Source: JBLHKW01 sp047618565 (GTDB taxonomy: Bacteria > Planctomycetota > UBA1135 > GCA-002686595). From it: a stretch of 13,864 bases of DNA. This document shows, in pieces, positions 1 through 6,874 of this stretch (positions within the stretch are counted from its first letter, which is position 1; every line of letters begins with the position of its first letter). Location: positions 1-13,864 of the forward strand of contig JBLHKW010000136.1 of the NCBI GenBank assembly GCA_047618565.1. The letters are read 5' to 3'. Under the pieces are notes generated by a model that had not been told where the DNA came from, ran no database searches, and saw nothing but the letters and a program-made list of their open reading frames with translations. A program made the translations under genes and the position numbers.

Positions 1-407
1 CAGGCGGGCGAGGCGGTCAGGGCCGAGTAGTGCGCCCAGGCATCGAGGCTGCGCCCCTGGCGGCGGGCGAGCAGGCAGAGCAGCGCCGGTCGCCTCGCGT
101 CGCTCCCCGGGTCTGCCCGTTCGGCCGCGATGAGCTCGCCCCACAGGCGCCAGCACTCGGGTTGCTGCCAGGCATTCTCTCCGAGCGCGAGCAGTTCGTG
201 CGGCAGCTCGGCCGGTCGCGTGTGCGCGTCCGCTCCGGCCCAAGCGCGCGCCGCGCGGCTCTCCGGAAGCAGGATGCCCGGGGCCACATCCTGCGCCTCA
301 TCCTGGGCCGAGGCCGCGGCCCAGGCCTGTCCGGCGCCGAAGACCAGAATGCACAGACCCAGCAGCACCCAGGGCGCGCGCGGGTTCTCGGAGGGGCGAT
401 ATCTCAT
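1..407 (-). CDS. Secreted or membrane-anchored protein of unknown function, N-terminal 135 residues
   Basis: An open frame starts at ATG 407-405 and runs off the left edge without a stop, so only about 135 residues are visible. Residues 12-31 form a hydrophobic stretch (PWVLLGLCILVFGAG) ending in an AWAAASAQ-type small-residue region, which reads as a Sec signal peptide with cleavage near residue 33, or an uncleaved anchor. The mature part is rich in Ala, Leu, Arg and Trp (for example ELPHELLALGENAW and CWRLWGELIAAERA), suggesting helical repeat-like packing, but I recognise no domain. No good ribosome binding site lies before the ATG. It is divergent from the UPF0434-eboE pair. The competing frames on both strands here are arginine- and serine-rich and look like shadows. 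Confidence 0.6.
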   Translation of the reverse strand, partial: MRYRPSENPRAPWVLLGLCILVFGAGQAWAAASAQDEAQDVAPGILLPESRAARAWAGADAHTRPAELPHELLALGENAWQQPECWRLWGELIAAERADPGSDARRPALLCLLARRQGRSLDAWAHYSALTASPA

Positions 408-576
408 GGCAGGCTGATCGAACGGTGGGGGATCGTAGCAGGTTCAGCCCGATCCACGGCCCCCGGCGCCCAGCCTGTAATCGACGTGCTTAAATGGGTA
501 GAGTCCGCCCTCGCAGCTGGGCCTCGATCCCGTGGATGACCACGGGCAGGGCGCGCTGACAGAACGAGGACGAACC

Positions 577-837
577 TTGAGCAACCAACCCCTGATCGAC
601 CCCGAGCTGCTCGAGATCCTCGCGTGCCCGGACACCCACCAAGGCCTGAGCATGGCGGCCGCCGAGCTGCTGACCGAGGTCAACGCCAAGATCGCGGCGG
701 GGGACTTCAAGAACGTCGGCGGCAAGGTCGTGGCCGACGCCCTCGACGGCGGCCTCGTGCGCGAGGACGGCAAGATCGTCTATCCGATCCGCGACTCCAT
801 CCCGGTGCTCCTGATTGACGAAGGCCTGCCGCTCTGA
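577..837 (+). CDS. UPF0434/Trm112-like small protein
   Basis: This 86-residue protein carries the Trm112/UPF0434 pattern: LLEILACPDTHQGL near the N-terminus and IVYPIRDSIPVLLIDEGLPL at the C-terminus. Trm112-type proteins are small zinc-ribbon-like subunits that support methyltransferases in eukaryotes and archaea; the bacterial UPF0434 members (E. coli YcaR type) have no settled role. The family is usually about 60 residues; here there is extra helical sequence between the two conserved ends. Only one Cys of the usual CPxC remains (CPDT), so zinc binding is doubtful. I chose TTG 577 as the start because GAGGA lies about six bases before it; the frame could extend to ATG 532, but that adds unconserved residues. 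eboE follows after 32 bases, so the two are probably co-transcribed. Confidence 0.8.
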   Translation: MSNQPLIDPELLEILACPDTHQGLSMAAAELLTEVNAKIAAGDFKNVGGKVVADALDGGLVREDGKIVYPIRDSIPVLLIDEGLPL

Positions 838-869
838 GCGCACGCGCCGCGCAGAGCGGCGAGTGATCC

Positions 870-2180
870 ATGCGCTGGGTACACGAAGACGCCCCGGGCC
901 GCAGCGTGCGCCTGGCCTACTGCATGAACGTGCACGCGGCCGAGGACCTGTCCTCGATCGAACGCGGCATGCGCGCCGTGACCCTGCCCCTGCGCGACCG
1001 ATTGGCGGACGGCCGGCCGTTCGGTATCGGCATGTACCTGGCCGGTGAGCTCGCCCAGCACCTGGCCCGCCCAGGCGGCGCCGCAGACCTCGACCAGCTC
1101 GACGCCTTCCTGCGCGCCGAGAGCCTGGACCCGTTCACCTTCAACGCTTTTCCCTACGGCGGCTTCAACGCGGGCCCCTTGAAGCACGACGTCTACCGTC
1201 CCACGTGGATGGAGGACGAGCGCGTCGCCTTTACCAGCGCCGTGGCCCACTGCGCCGCCGCCCTGGCGCGCGCCACCGACGAGATCCCTCTCTCCGCGCG
1301 GCACATCTCCATCAGCACCCACGCCGGCGCCTTCGGCACCTGGATCAAGGGCGCCGGCGACCTGACGGGATGCGCCGCCAACATGGCGCGCGCCGTCGAG
1401 CACTTCGCCCGCATCGAGGCCGATGGGGGACCGCAGCTGGTCCTCTCCGTCGAGGCCGAGCCGCGCTCCAGCGCCAACGACTCCGCCAAGCTCTTCGCCT
1501 ACCTCTCCTTCGCCCGCGCCGAACTCGCCCGCATCCTCGCCGGCCCCGATCTCGACCGCACCGACGCCGCCCACCTGGCCGCCCGCCACCTGGGCACCTG
1601 CCTGGACTGCTGCCACTCCGCCGTCGAGTACGAAGACCCCGAACGCGCCCTGTCCCTCGCCACCGCCGGCGGCCCGCTCGGCAAGCTCCAGTTCTCCAGC
1701 GCCCTCCACCTCGAAGCACCGGCCGCCAACCCCGCTGCCCAGGCCCAGCTGCTGGCCATGGACGAGGAGCGCTACCTGCACCAGGTCACCGCCCGCGCCA
1801 CCGCCGAGCCCGACGCCCAGCTCCTGGCCTGCGACGACCTGCCCGACCTGGCCGCAGCCCTGGATTCCCCGTCCGCCCCCGACTGGACCACCAGCCCCTC
1901 CTGGCGCTGCCATTTCCACGTCCCCGTCGACCGCGAGCAGATCGGCGCCGGCCTGACCACCACCCGCGCCCACGCCGACCACCTGCTCGACCTCTGCCTC
2001 GCCAGCCCCACCGACTGGACCACCGACGAGCTCCACGTCGAGATCGAGACCTACACCTGGGACGTCCTCCCAGCCCCAGCCCGAGGCCCCGGCGACCTCA
2101 TCGACGGCCTCGAACGCGAGTACCGCCACGTGATCACCCGCCTCCAATCCGCCGGCTGGAAACGCCCCCCCGTTTCCTGA
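870..2180 (+). CDS. eboE: EboE-like metabolite traffic protein (TIM-barrel fold)
   Basis: This 436-residue protein shows the EboE landmarks in order: YCMNVHAAED at residues 17-26, an FNAFPYGGFNAG stretch (family form NGFPYGxFH), DVYRPTWMEDER, ISISTHAG, SVEAEP, LGTCLDCCHSAVEYEDP (family form GVCLDxCHxAVEFEDP), LQFSSALHL, CHFHVPVD and HVEIETYTWDVLP. EboE belongs to the xylose-isomerase-like TIM-barrel superfamily; the His, Glu, Asp and Cys residues of these motifs probably bind a metal, and its own reaction is unknown. The ebo cluster (eboA-F) is linked to moving precursors of secondary metabolites such as scytonemin towards the periplasm. None of the other ebo genes is visible here; the only partner is the UPF0434 gene 32 bases upstream. 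Third codon positions are extremely rich in C and G, which makes long arginine/proline and glycine/valine shadow frames. Identification is strong; its function here is inferred. Confidence 0.92.
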   Translation: MRWVHEDAPGRSVRLAYCMNVHAAEDLSSIERGMRAVTLPLRDRLADGRPFGIGMYLAGELAQHLARPGGAADLDQLDAFLRAESLDPFTFNAFPYGGFNAGPLKHDVYRPTWMEDERVAFTSAVAHCAAALARATDEIPLSARHISISTHAGAFGTWIKGAGDLTGCAANMARAVEHFARIEADGGPQLVLSVEAEPRSSANDSAKLFAYLSFARAELARILAGPDLDRTDAAHLAARHLGTCLDCCHSAVEYEDPERALSLATAGGPLGKLQFSSALHLEAPAANPAAQAQLLAMDEERYLHQVTARATAEPDAQLLACDDLPDLAAALDSPSAPDWTTSPSWRCHFHVPVDREQIGAGLTTTRAHADHLLDLCLASPTDWTTDELHVEIETYTWDVLPAPARGPGDLIDGLEREYRHVITRLQSAGWKRPPVS

Positions 2181-2251
2181 TCCAGGACCTCCAAAAATCC
2201 TCCGTGCCCGGTTGAATCCCCACCCGCAGCCCCGTATCGTCCTCCCCTCGC

Positions 2252-2266
2252 CCGCGGAATCCGCGG
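2252..2266. other. Short perfect hairpin between eboE and tRNA-Glu
   Basis: CCGCGG, a three-base loop AAT, then CCGCGG forms a perfect six-pair GC stem about 70 bases after the eboE stop and 14 bases before the tRNA. No T-run follows, so it is not a classical intrinsic terminator. It might stop or process the upstream transcript, or be chance in GC-rich DNA. Confidence 0.3.
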
Positions 2267-2279
2267 TCGAGACTCAGGT

Positions 2280-2357
2280 GGCCCCGTCGTCTAGTCAGGC
2301 CTAGGACACCAGGTTTTCATCCTGGCGACTGGGGTTCAAATCCCCACGGGGTCACCA
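2280..2357 (+). tRNA. tRNA-Glu (anticodon TTC), CCA encoded
   Basis: All arms fold. The acceptor stem pairs GGCCCCG (2280-2286) with CGGGGTC (2347-2353), with one G-T pair. The D arm closes with GTC (2289-2291) and GAC (2305-2307). The anticodon stem pairs CCAGG (2309-2313) with CCTGG (2321-2325) around the loop TTTTCAT, giving anticodon TTC at 2316-2318, which reads GAA/GAG. The T arm is TGGGG, TTCAAAT, CCCCA (2330-2346). The discriminator is A2354 and CCA is encoded at 2355-2357. It stands alone, and its 3' end marks the left side of the block that carries the sulfatase and recombinase remnant. Confidence 0.96.
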
Positions 2358-2443
2358 TCTTTCGCCCATAGCTCCGACGAGCCCCTTGGCGAGCACGTCG
2401 AACGGCTTCCTGAGCACTGGGGTGAGGGCTGTAGACACGCGCG

Positions 2444-3847
2444 TTACTTGTACCCAGTGAACTCCTGTCCAGTTCGAATGTTGGGGTACTGCTCCTGGCT
2501 TGCGGCGAGTTCTCCCAGGATCTTCATGACCGGGCGCATCACCCATGCGTGGGAGTACCCCTCGGTCTTCCAGAGTTCCCGCGTCTCTCCGGGCTCATTC
2601 TTGACGTCGTACACTTGCGGGAAGGTGTGCTGCACGATCGGCGAGAACGTGCTCTCCGCCGTGTAGAAGTGAACCTTGAGCGTGCGCCACTTCACCGCGA
2701 AGACCTTGTCGCCGACGTACGTCACGACATGCTCGCGCGCCGACTTCTCCGACCCCAGCAAGAAGCTTGACTGGTCGACGCCGTCGACCGGACGGTCGGT
2801 TGGCACTCGCTGCCCCTCCCCGATCAGGTTCGCAAGCGTCGGCATCCAGTCCAGGCAGGCCACGATTTCGTCCGAGACGCGGGGTTTGATCCTCCCCGGC
2901 CAGCGGACCATCCCGACGGTGCGCGTTCCGCCCTCGTAGGCCGTGCTGAGGCCACCCCGCCAAGGGCCGTTCGAGCCACCCTCGTCCGTCTCGTTGCCAG
3001 CGGCGTTGTCGCCGGTAAGGACTACGATCGTGTTCTCCCCGACCCCAGCGTCTTCGATCGCATCGAGCAGCATTCCGACGTGGTGATCGACCTCCATCTG
3101 GATGTCGGCATAGGCTCCGGCGCGCGACTTGCCCTTGAAGTCAGGATGGGGCAGGAACGGGGGGTGGAGCTGCGTCAGGGCCGCATAGACGAAGAATGGC
3201 TTCTTCTCGACCGCCCGGGACTTCATGAAGGCGATCGTCTTCTCGACTGCGATCCGATCGACGAGGGCGCGGTTCTCCAGATCGAACTCCTCTAGGGGCT
3301 TCGACGACTGGCCCTTCCTGCCGGTCCAGAGGCGTGGGATCGGACACACAGCAGCATCGAACTGAGGGGTGTTCGTGAAGCTTGCCATGAAGGCACTCTC
3401 CGTGATTCCCCACCACTCGTCGTAGCCCTGATCATTGGGCAGGCGTCCGTTGATGTCGCCGAGATGCCACTTTCCGTAGGCGGCAGTCGCATAGCCGGCG
3501 TCGGACAGGAGCTCGGCAATCGTGTATTCCCACGGGCACATCCCACCGGGCGAGCCGGGAGGAGGAACGGCTTGCGTGCCAGACCGAATGGGCAGCCTCC
3601 CGGTGTGGATGGCGGAACGTGAAGGCGTGCACTGGTTCTCGACGTTGTAGTTGGTGAAGCGCAGGCCCTCGTGTGCCAACCGGTCGACGCGGGGTGTCTG
3701 GGTCGGGCTTCCCTGGATGCTGACGTCGCCCCAGCCCCAGTTGTCCACGAGGATGAAGACGATGTTGGGCTTGCTCTCTTGCGCCAGGGAAGGGCTGCCG
3801 ATCGACGAGATGGTGAGCAGGGCCACGAAGAAGAAGGGGAGTCTCAT
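2444..3847 (-). CDS. Secreted sulfatase (arylsulfatase family, Cys type)
   Basis: This 467-residue sulfatase hydrolyses a sulfate ester, perhaps on an algal polysaccharide or glycoconjugate; the substrate cannot be told. Residues 1-22 are a signal peptide ending SPSLAQ, so it is exported. NIVFILVDNWGWGD (28-41) is the N-terminal metal site, with Asn in place of the second Asp of the usual DD. CTPSR at 73-77 holds the cysteine that must be converted to formylglycine by a sulfatase-maturing enzyme, which is not encoded here. KWHLGD (126-131), H228, TGDN (278-281) and WRGGLSTAYEGGTR (296-309) complete the active-site framework; the Lys common after RGG is Leu. Length is normal. Its base composition is visibly less GC-rich than eboE or the glycosyltransferases, which fits acquisition with the neighbouring recombinase remnant. 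The ATG at 3847 lacks a clear ribosome binding site. Confidence 0.93.
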   Translation of the reverse strand: MRLPFFFVALLTISSIGSPSLAQESKPNIVFILVDNWGWGDVSIQGSPTQTPRVDRLAHEGLRFTNYNVENQCTPSRSAIHTGRLPIRSGTQAVPPPGSPGGMCPWEYTIAELLSDAGYATAAYGKWHLGDINGRLPNDQGYDEWWGITESAFMASFTNTPQFDAAVCPIPRLWTGRKGQSSKPLEEFDLENRALVDRIAVEKTIAFMKSRAVEKKPFFVYAALTQLHPPFLPHPDFKGKSRAGAYADIQMEVDHHVGMLLDAIEDAGVGENTIVVLTGDNAAGNETDEGGSNGPWRGGLSTAYEGGTRTVGMVRWPGRIKPRVSDEIVACLDWMPTLANLIGEGQRVPTDRPVDGVDQSSFLLGSEKSAREHVVTYVGDKVFAVKWRTLKVHFYTAESTFSPIVQHTFPQVYDVKNEPGETRELWKTEGYSHAWVMRPVMKILGELAASQEQYPNIRTGQEFTGYK

Positions 3848-3938
3848 GTGCTGGTTCGGTCCGCGCGCTGGCGTCTTGTAGTGGGTAAGGGCGTGCCTGG
3901 GGCGGAAGTATAGCGTGGGCTCGGGGCATCGCAGTCTG

Positions 3939-4013
3939 CTAGGCCGCCGCGCGGATCAGCTCCCGGATCTCGGGCTCCAGCTCCAGGATGCCCACGGCAA
4001 AAAGTTCGGGGCT
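3939..4013 (-). pseudogene. C-terminal coding tail of a lost gene
   Basis: Between the sulfatase and the recombinase remnant, the minus strand holds 24 codons from just after a TGA down to TAG at 3941-3939. They read SPELFAVGILELEPEIREL followed by IRAAA. The amphipathic, Glu/Leu-rich helix ends cleanly at a stop and looks coding rather than random, but there is no start codon. It could be the end of a protein whose front was lost, or a piece of the recombinase carrier displaced by a stop. The family is not recognised. Confidence 0.3.
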
Positions 4014-4049
4014 TCAGGGTTTCGTGTGGGTTGAAGGCATGAGGTTGAG

Positions 4050-4063
4050 CCCTCCGAGGAGGG
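4050..4063. other. Small hairpin after the recombinase remnant
   Basis: CCCTC and GAGGG pair around a four-base loop, 14 bases beyond the recombinase stop on the minus strand. Only five pairs form and no T-run follows on the minus strand, so it is a weak terminator candidate at best. On the plus strand TTTCGT follows it. Confidence 0.25.
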
Positions 4064-4076
4064 TTTCGTCCAGCCC

Positions 4077-4570
4077 TTACGGGTCCAGCTTGACGTAATA
4101 GTCCAGGGTCAGCTGAACGTGGCCGTGCCGCATGAGCTTCCTGAGCTTGGCCACGGGGGCGCCCGCCTCCGCCAATCGGGTCCCGAGTGTGTGCCTCAGG
4201 GCGTGCAGGTCAGCATGGCCGTCCGGCGTTTCCAGGACGATCCCGGCCCGCTCAAAGTCCTTTCGGCGGGTCATGTGGGTCACGGAGGTGGGGAACACGT
4301 TCGCCGTGGGATGGACGCTGGCGGGCTTGAGAGCCTGCAGTTCCGCCGCAATCTCAGACCGAGGGGGGATGACATCCACCCGGTGCCGAGCCTTCCCGCC
4401 CCGGATGGTCAGCGTGGGGGGGAAGGAGTTGAGATCCAGATCCACCCAACGCATCCCCATCATGTCGCCACGACGCAGGCCCGCCATGAGTGGCAGGTGT
4501 GCCCGGATCCTCGCTCGTAAGCCGTTGCCGGCCAGAGGTCTACGGGCCTGGCTCGGGGCCGTGGTGAAGC
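4077..4570 (-). pseudogene. Tyrosine recombinase (phage-type integrase), catalytic domain remnant
   Basis: The minus frame ending in TAA at 4079-4077 encodes a tyrosine-recombinase catalytic domain of about 160 residues. The active-site set is present in order: Arg in LMAGLRRGDMMGMRW, Lys in IRGGKARHRV, HALRHT with the His-x-x-Arg pair, MRHGH with the last His, and Tyr in LTLDYYVKLD. The whole N-terminal core-binding (SAM-like) domain is missing. The frame stays open to 4664, but the first 30 or so residues are arginine/proline-rich and overlap the plus-strand gene at 4577, so they are a shadow; homology seems to stop near 4560-4570. An intact integrase of this kind is usually 300-400 residues, so this is a truncated relic, probably from the element that brought the adjacent sulfatase. 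Such enzymes often use tRNA genes as targets, and tRNA-Glu lies 1.7 kb away. Confidence 0.8.
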
Positions 4571-4576
4571 GCGCGA

Positions 4577-5080
4577 GTGTTCCTGGTACAGACTCGCGTC
4601 GTGGAGGCCAGTTGTGATCAATGTGCGGCGCGCGTGGTGCCCGACGCCCAGCGGCGGGTGACACCGGGCAAGCCCTTCGAGGAATGTCCGGGCTGTGACG
4701 CGCGGGTGGCGCGCGGGTTCTACAGCGAGTGGGACACGATGAGTGCGGGAGTCAAGGCGCGTAACGTCGGGCACTGCCTCTTCTGGGCTGTGCTGATCGG
4801 TCTGCTGACGGGCTCGACCTACACGCTCTGGACGATGGTTCTCGGGGACGGGGCGGACAGGATGCAGGTCGCCATCGCATTCGCGCTCGGATTCCTGGTG
4901 AGCGGTTCGTGGCGCGCGTACTGGCTGGCCGAGGCCATCCAGCGCTCCCGGCGGCGCATGTCCGATCCCATGTACACGGCGCGGCTCGTGAAGTTCGAGC
5001 TGGAGCGGCTCGAGGGGGCGTTGGCTCCCGCGCGGGCGGTCCCGGCGAGCGAAGCGGCCGGGCGCGTCGGCGCCGATTGA
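4577..5080 (+). CDS. Zinc-ribbon protein with two membrane segments, unknown function
   Basis: The 167-residue frame has CDQC at residues 13-16 and CPGC at 37-40, a four-cysteine zinc ribbon, followed by two hydrophobic segments at about 64-89 (starting VGHCLFWAVLIGLLTG) and 97-117 (VAIAFALGFLVSG). A basic, helical cytoplasmic-type tail follows (QRSRRRMSD and on to about 150). The arrangement suggests a small inner-membrane protein with a metal-binding head; no family name comes to mind. The only start choices are GTG codons (4577, or a later one at 4601), and the frame begins just where homology in the opposite-strand recombinase remnant stops. The original 5' end may therefore have been cut off or replaced. 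A stop at 5078-5080 is followed by about 170 bases before the next coding sequence. Confidence 0.7.
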   Translation: MFLVQTRVVEASCDQCAARVVPDAQRRVTPGKPFEECPGCDARVARGFYSEWDTMSAGVKARNVGHCLFWAVLIGLLTGSTYTLWTMVLGDGADRMQVAIAFALGFLVSGSWRAYWLAEAIQRSRRRMSDPMYTARLVKFELERLEGALAPARAVPASEAAGRVGAD

Positions 5081-5247
5081 CCCCATCGCGTCCGCCGGGG
5101 CGGGGGGTGGCGGGAAATCAGCAACGCTGGCGCCTGCTTCACGGACCTTGTTGAAGCCGCTCCCGGGAGTGCCAGCCGGCCCGGGTCTCCGCTCCGTCTC
5201 GCCGCCCTCGCACAAGCCTTCATGGTCGTTACCAGCTCCGCGGCGCC

Positions 5248-6377
5248 ATGCCCGCCGGCGCAGGGGAGGGCATGGCCAACATCCGTGGTATTGCGATCGT
5301 CGCTGGGCTCGAGCGAGTCGACGGTGCGCTGGTGCCGGGTTCCTACGGGATTGCGTTCACGGTTCGCGGAGTCCATCTCGCCGGGTCCTACAGCGTGCAG
5401 ACCCCGAACGGGACCCAGCTGGCCCTGGCACCGACGCCGAGCGGAGAGCTGCGAGCCAGCCTGACGGGATTCGGCAGTCTGTGTGCGATCTCGGTCGCCA
5501 TCGGCGGCTTCAGCAGCTTCGACTTCGTGCTCACGGGCGGCGCGGGTGCGGTGACACTGGCCTACAGCCCCGGCTGCAATCCCGAACCGGTTACCGGATT
5601 CGGCGACGTCGCCTTCCCCGCGCACAACCAGACGGATGTCGCGCTCTTCCCGACGCTCACGTGGCAGTGTTCCAGCGGTCCGTGTCCTACGACCGACTGC
5701 GGGAACCTGGCCTTGCACTGCACGTCGAGCTATCCGACCCGATGGGGCAGGCGCCCGCGTTCGAGGTCGACGCGGATCCGTGCAGCTTGTCCTGGACACC
5801 GAGCGACTGCCTCTGGCCGAGCACCCAGTACACGCTCGATGTTCTGGCGGCCAGCTTGCTCCTGGGAAGTGGACCGACGCAGACCTCCGGTGGTGACGGC
5901 TTCCTGTACGAGGCGCGCTTCGAGGTCACGAATCGCACCACCTTCACCACGAGTGCGATCCTCGGCACGAGCTACTGCATGACGGCGCCCAACTCGGCAG
6001 GGGAAGGCGCTCGTATCTGTGCGTCGGGCAGCGCGCTCGCTGCTGCGGCGGATCTGGTACTGATCGCCAGCGGTTGCCCGGAGGATGTGACCGGACTGTT
6101 TTACTTCGGGCCGAACCAGCTGGCCGGCGCTCCGTTTGGCGATGGGTTCCGGTGCGTCGGCGTGCCCATGTCGAAGCGCATGTATCCCCTCGCGAAGTCC
6201 GGGCCCATGAATGGCAACTCGGCAGGGACCACTGTGCGTGCGGTGGATTTCAGCGCCAGCTACGGGGCCAGCATCTTCTCCGGCGCCAGCTTGAACTTTC
6301 AGTACTGGTTCCGCGACCAGATGGCGATGTTGCTCGGCTACAACCTGACGGACGGCTTCAACATCGTCTTTCAGTGA
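5248..6377 (+). pseudogene. Broken secreted-type protein with Fn3/Ig-like region and C-terminal cassette
   Basis: Two frames together make one protein. From about 5248 to 5718 the coding frame reads MANIRGIAIVAGLERVDG, then VALFPTLTWQCSSGPC and CGNLALH. From about 5720 to TGA 6375-6377 it continues one frame over with HVELSDPMGQAPAF, the Ig/Fn3-like SWTPSDCLWPSTQYTLDV, and the cassette YCMTAPNSAGEG, LFYFGPNQ, APFGDGFRCVG, VDFSASYGASI and LNFQYWFRDQ. The first frame continues as arginine-rich shadow after the junction, so a net shift of one base (or two the other way) has occurred around 5713-5725, near the short repeat CACTGCAC. The cassette is the same as the C-terminal half of the intact protein at 6875-7837. 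No signal peptide is visible in any frame at the front, although the protein type is normally exported, so the 5' end may also be lost. A sequencing error could explain the shift but not the missing signal. Confidence 0.72.
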
Positions 6378-6679
6378 GGCCTCATTACGTCGACCTGGCG
6401 CCACGTGGCGGGGCGGCCGGTCCCGACGCGCCCGGTGTGGTTGACCATGGCGACGTTGAGGTCGGTCGCCTCGAAAACGCAGCTGGCCGGCAGCGCCGTT
6501 GCCAGCGCGCGTGACCGCGCCGGTACCGCCGGCGACTTCCAGGACAGACCCGGGCGCATGCCCCTTGCCCTGGCAGCGAGGTCGTCAGCATAGGGTTCGA
6601 AGATGAGCGGGACGAGTGTCGACTCGTAGAGGGTGGCGACATCATCGCTGAAGGAGCGGTCCGAGGCCGGTTGTGCCAT
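6371..6679 (-). pseudogene. SAM-dependent methyltransferase remnant with two frame breaks and lost C-terminus
   Basis: Starting at ATG 6679, the frame reads FSDDVATLYESTLVPLIFEP, then ADDLAARARGMRPG, a typical class I methyltransferase front. The next residues in that frame are nonsense, but a neighbouring frame supplies SVLEVAGGTGAVTRA, which is the glycine-rich SAM-binding motif I. The first frame then resumes with LATALPASCVFEATDLNVAM and ends TGRPATWRQVDVMRPH and a stop. Two compensating shifts therefore flank motif I, and everything after roughly the first 100 residues (a normal member has 250 or more) is gone. The remnant abuts and slightly overlaps the end of the converging broken gene at 5248-6377, so an old deletion joined them. 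Family assignment is good; the target is unknown. Confidence 0.75.
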
Positions 6680-6783
6680 CGGGGGCGGAGGGGAATGCGG
6701 AGTCTGGGGACGGGCGGCTTCACGCGACCTGCTGCCTACCGAGCAGCCCGTAGTCACCATTGCACTTGCTCGCCTCAACAGAA

Positions 6784-6808
6784 AGAGGGAGGCCATCGGC
6801 CTCCCTCT
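6784..6808 (-). terminator. Intrinsic terminator for the 6875-7837 gene
   Basis: The plus strand has an 11-base arm (6784-6794, AGAGGGAGGCC), a three-base loop (6795-6797) and a perfect complementary arm (6798-6808). Read on the minus strand, the stem is followed directly by TTCTGTT. It sits 67 bases past the stop codon of the secreted cassette protein, where a Rho-independent terminator is expected, and before the methyltransferase remnant. Confidence 0.75.
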
Positions 6809-6830
6809 GATCACGGGTAAGTGATGCGCC

Positions 6831-6870
6831 GGAGCATCGAGTGCTCCACGCGGTCGGCCCTCAGGCCGAC
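6831..6870. repeat. Two further hairpins downstream of the secreted-protein gene
   Basis: GGAGCA and TGCTCC (6831-6836 and 6842-6847) pair around a five-base loop, and GTCGGCC and GGCCGAC (6853-6859 and 6864-6870) pair around CTCA. The second stem begins four bases after the gene's stop on the minus strand. Together with the terminator they make three stem-loops in about 90 bases, which may protect the transcript's 3' end. Confidence 0.5.
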
Positions 6871-6874
6871 AGGA

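Noticed and set aside
780..2147. 455-codon open frame on the minus strand opposite eboE
   Set aside because: It is a glycine/valine-rich low-complexity antisense shadow caused by the very high GC3 of eboE, whose family motifs are unmistakable on the plus strand.
1205..2215. 336-codon arginine/proline-rich plus-strand frame
   Set aside because: It is an out-of-frame shadow of eboE with no domain-like pattern.
4577..4664. N-terminal extension of the recombinase frame up to 4664
   Set aside because: These residues are arginine/proline-rich, overlap the zinc-ribbon gene on the other strand and do not resemble a core-binding domain.
2358..4700. Attachment-site duplication of the tRNA-Glu 3' end
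   Set aside because: I looked for the terminal GGGGTTCAAATCCCC or ACGGGGTCACCA near the recombinase remnant and found no convincing second copy.
5700..5740. Programmed ribosomal frameshift in the cassette protein
   Set aside because: No slippery heptamer or strong downstream structure is evident, and the gene also lacks a signal peptide, so decay or sequence error is simpler.
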